DNA from: Amaranthus tricolor
Lineage: Eukaryota > Streptophyta > Magnoliopsida > Caryophyllales > Amaranthaceae
Length of the DNA: 64,000 nt
Assembly: GCF_026212465.1 (NCBI RefSeq)
Contig: NC_080058.1
Location: 153,501 to 217,500 of the forward strand
Reading direction: 5' to 3'
Shown: piece by piece, positions 62,258-64,000 of the stretch
Position numbering within the stretch: the first letter of the stretch is position 1
Layout: every line of letters starts with the position of its first letter
Notes under the pieces: model-generated
What the model was told of the DNA's origin: nothing
Databases searched by the model: none
The model's input: the letters and a program-made list of their open reading frames with translations, nothing else
Translations under genes and position numbers: made by a program

Positions 62258-62770
62258 TATTTTAGAAATCACTGCAAACTTTAAACGGTCGTCATTTCTC
62301 GCTCAATTGTCAAAATCGAGCATATTATATGTCGTTGTAAAGCTCTTGAAGTCTAGTTTCTAATGCCACAACCTTTGCATTGATACGATTTTTCTATAGA
62401 AAGATATGCCCAAAAGATTGAACATGTATCTAATTTCAATACAAATAAACTTTGAACGATCGTCATTTCTCGCTCGGTTATCGGAATCGGGCATATAATA
62501 TATCATTAGAAAGATCTTGAAGTCTAGGTTCTAATGACCCAAATATTGCAGTAATGTGATTTTCCTATCAAAAGCGTCGGCCAAAAGAGTAATTATGTAT
62601 CAAATTTCAACACAAAACGTGTGATTAGGTTTATTTGCCGATTTGAAAAAATTATATTCTATTTTAAAAATCAATATTTTTTATTAATAAATTTAGTTTA
62701 GTAATCATAATGGATGATTTTATGATTAAAAACAGATTTAACGGCATTTTAGTAATTTTACTAAAAAAAG

Positions 62771-62798
62771 GGGTGGCGATATAATGAAATCGCCACCC
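62771..62798. repeat. Perfect hairpin at the second inversion centre
   Basis: Same 10-bp stem and 8-nt loop as at 61572-61599, 1,199 bp further on. The third copy, 63971-63998, has ATCGTTACCC on its right side, so two stem pairs are weakened by CC to TT change. Confidence 0.85.
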
Positions 62799-63349
62799 TT
62801 TTCACTTTATCGCCACCCCTTGTATATTGAATTTCCGTGATTGCCCCTGATTACTTTTCAAATCTTTAATCTCTAACATCTCTCTAAAAACTCTCTCCGA
62901 ACACTCGTTTAACTTTAACAAGGTAAAATTAAAAATCGAATTACAATGGCCGACTAAAACGAGTATCAATATGATTGCGGAATCAATATGATTGTATCGA
63001 AATTTGATACATGTTCACTCTTTTGGCTACAACATTAAATTGAAAAATTATATATTTGCAATGATTGCGGCATTAGAACCTAGACTTCAAGATCTTTCCA
63101 ATGATATATTACACGCCCGATTGCGATAACCGAGCTAGAAATGACGATCGTTTAAAGTTTGTTTGTATTGAAATTTGATACGTGTTCAGTCTTTTGAGCA
63201 TATCTTTTTATAGAAAAATCGTATCAATACAACGTTTGTGGTATCAGAAACTAGACTTCAAGGGCTTTCCCACGACATATTATATGCCCTATTCTGACAA
63301 TCGAGCGAGAAGTAACGACAGTTTAAAGTTTGCAGTGATTTCTAACATT

Positions 63350-63457
63350 CAGTCGCGTGCGACCGGACGACGGTATGGTCGCGCAAAAAGCGCAACTCCA
63401 CCGCGGCTCGGTCGCGCGTTTTGTGCGACCATGCCGTGGTTCAGTCGCGCGCGACTG
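63350..63457. repeat. Second CpG-rich dyad centred on CCGCGG
   Basis: Copy of 62150-62257 exactly 1,200 bp downstream, with a few changes (for example GTCGCGCGCGACTG for GTCGCACGCGACTG). CCGCGG is kept at 63401-63406. Confidence 0.85.
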
Positions 63458-64000
63458 TATTTTAGAAATCAATACAAACTTTAAACGATCGTCATTTCTC
63501 GCTCAATTGTCAGAATCGAGCATATTATATGTCGTTGTAAAGCTCTTGAAGTCTAGTTTCTAATGCCACAACCTTTGCATTGATACGATTTTTCTAAAGA
63601 AAGATATGCCTAAAAGATTGAACATGTATCTAATTTCAATACAAATAAACTTTAAACGATCGTCATTTCTCGCTCGGTTATCGGAATCGGGCATATAATA
63701 TATCATTAGAAAGATCTTGAACTCTAGGTTCTAATGACCCAAATATTGCAGTAATGTGATTTTCCTATCAAAAGTGTCGGCCAAAAGAGTAATTATGTAT
63801 TAAATTTCAACACAAAACGTATGATTAGGTTTATTTGCCGATTTGAAAAAATTATATTCTATTTTAAAAATCAATATTTTTTATTAATAAATTTAGTTTA
63901 GTAATCATAATGGATGATTTTATGATTAAGAACAGATTTAACGGCATTTTAGTAATTTTACTAAAAAAAGGGGTGGCGATATAATGAAATCGTTACCCTT

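Larger units (their letters stand above)
61018..64000. repeat. Tandem array of about 1.2-kb palindromic units, open at the right edge
   Basis: The sequence repeats with a period of 1,200 bp (for example 62157 against 63357), and 1,215 bp between the first pair (61031 against 62246). At least two and a half units are present, with only scattered base changes. Each unit is an alternating inverted structure: half-units of about 580-620 bp flip orientation at two kinds of symmetry centre. The CpG-rich centre lies at 62203/62204 and 63403/63404. The hairpin centre lies near 61585, 62785 and 63985. Arms of about 430 bp on either side of the CpG-rich centre are inverted copies; the parts nearest the hairpin differ between sides. 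The arms themselves contain two diverged modules 172 bp apart (GGGCATATAATAT at 61102 and 61274). There is no target duplication, transposase or convincing ORF. It may be a satellite born from a foldback element. Confidence 0.85.

Noticed and set aside
62084..63563. Repeated open frames of 66-100 codons in the array, with similar translations in two units
   Set aside because: They recur only because the DNA is duplicated; they cross the palindrome centre, have low-complexity Arg-rich translations and match no protein family. The first unit lacks them.

Overview
The window is nuclear DNA of a flowering plant, almost certainly a core eudicot. It is AT-rich, with compact exons, GT-AG introns, plant-specific gene families (ECHIDNA, GH100 invertase, PPR, DUF538/SVB, type I MADS) and typical plant repeats (Stowaway-like and Mutator-like MITEs, SINEs, a solo LTR, a copia remnant). 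No prokaryotic, organellar or viral gene was seen. I built every multi-exon gene by hand from splice sites and reading frame; each model keeps an open frame from start to stop.

Layout, left to right. 1-55 (-) is the first 18 codons of a gene leaving the window, with a TATA box at 172-179. 56-5692 is repeat-rich intergenic DNA with a GC-richer stretch of stress-type motifs at 3440-3830. 5693-9426 (-) is ECHIDNA (6 exons). 10728-12593 is a solo LTR with a 5-bp target duplication. 13447-18131 (+) is a mitochondrial-type neutral/alkaline invertase (6 exons), followed by 18889-21319 (+), a PPR protein like PGN (2 exons). 23344-23913 (-) is a DUF538/SVB-like gene. 28054-35520 (-) is the mitochondrial aminopeptidase ICP55 (14 exons). 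36744-44661 (-) is an IMPA-4-like importin alpha (10 exons). 44.7-56 kb is a repeat-rich gap holding two small genes, a short membrane protein (50334-50585, +) and a type I MADS-box gene (53692-54210, -). 56075-60473 (+) encodes a 107-residue mitochondrial-type protein split by a 3.6-kb intron. 61018-64000 is a tandem array of about 1.2-kb units, each a large palindrome, running off the right edge.

Themes. From 5.7 to 44.7 kb the genes correspond to two duplicated Arabidopsis chromosome 1 segments (around At1g09270-At1g09350 and At1g56560-At1g56600, recalled from memory). The window therefore seems to keep genes together that Arabidopsis split between duplicates. By the same logic the cut-off gene at the left edge may be galactinol synthase. 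Four genes (invertase, PPR protein, ICP55 and the 107-aa protein) look mitochondrial, and the 107-aa protein carries an R-F-F-S-T type presequence junction that ICP55 could trim.

The least explained element is the palindromic array at the right edge. It has about 600-bp half-units in alternating orientation, a CpG-rich dyad centred exactly on CCGCGG, a GGGTGGCGAT hairpin at the opposite symmetry centre, and 172-bp modules within the arms.
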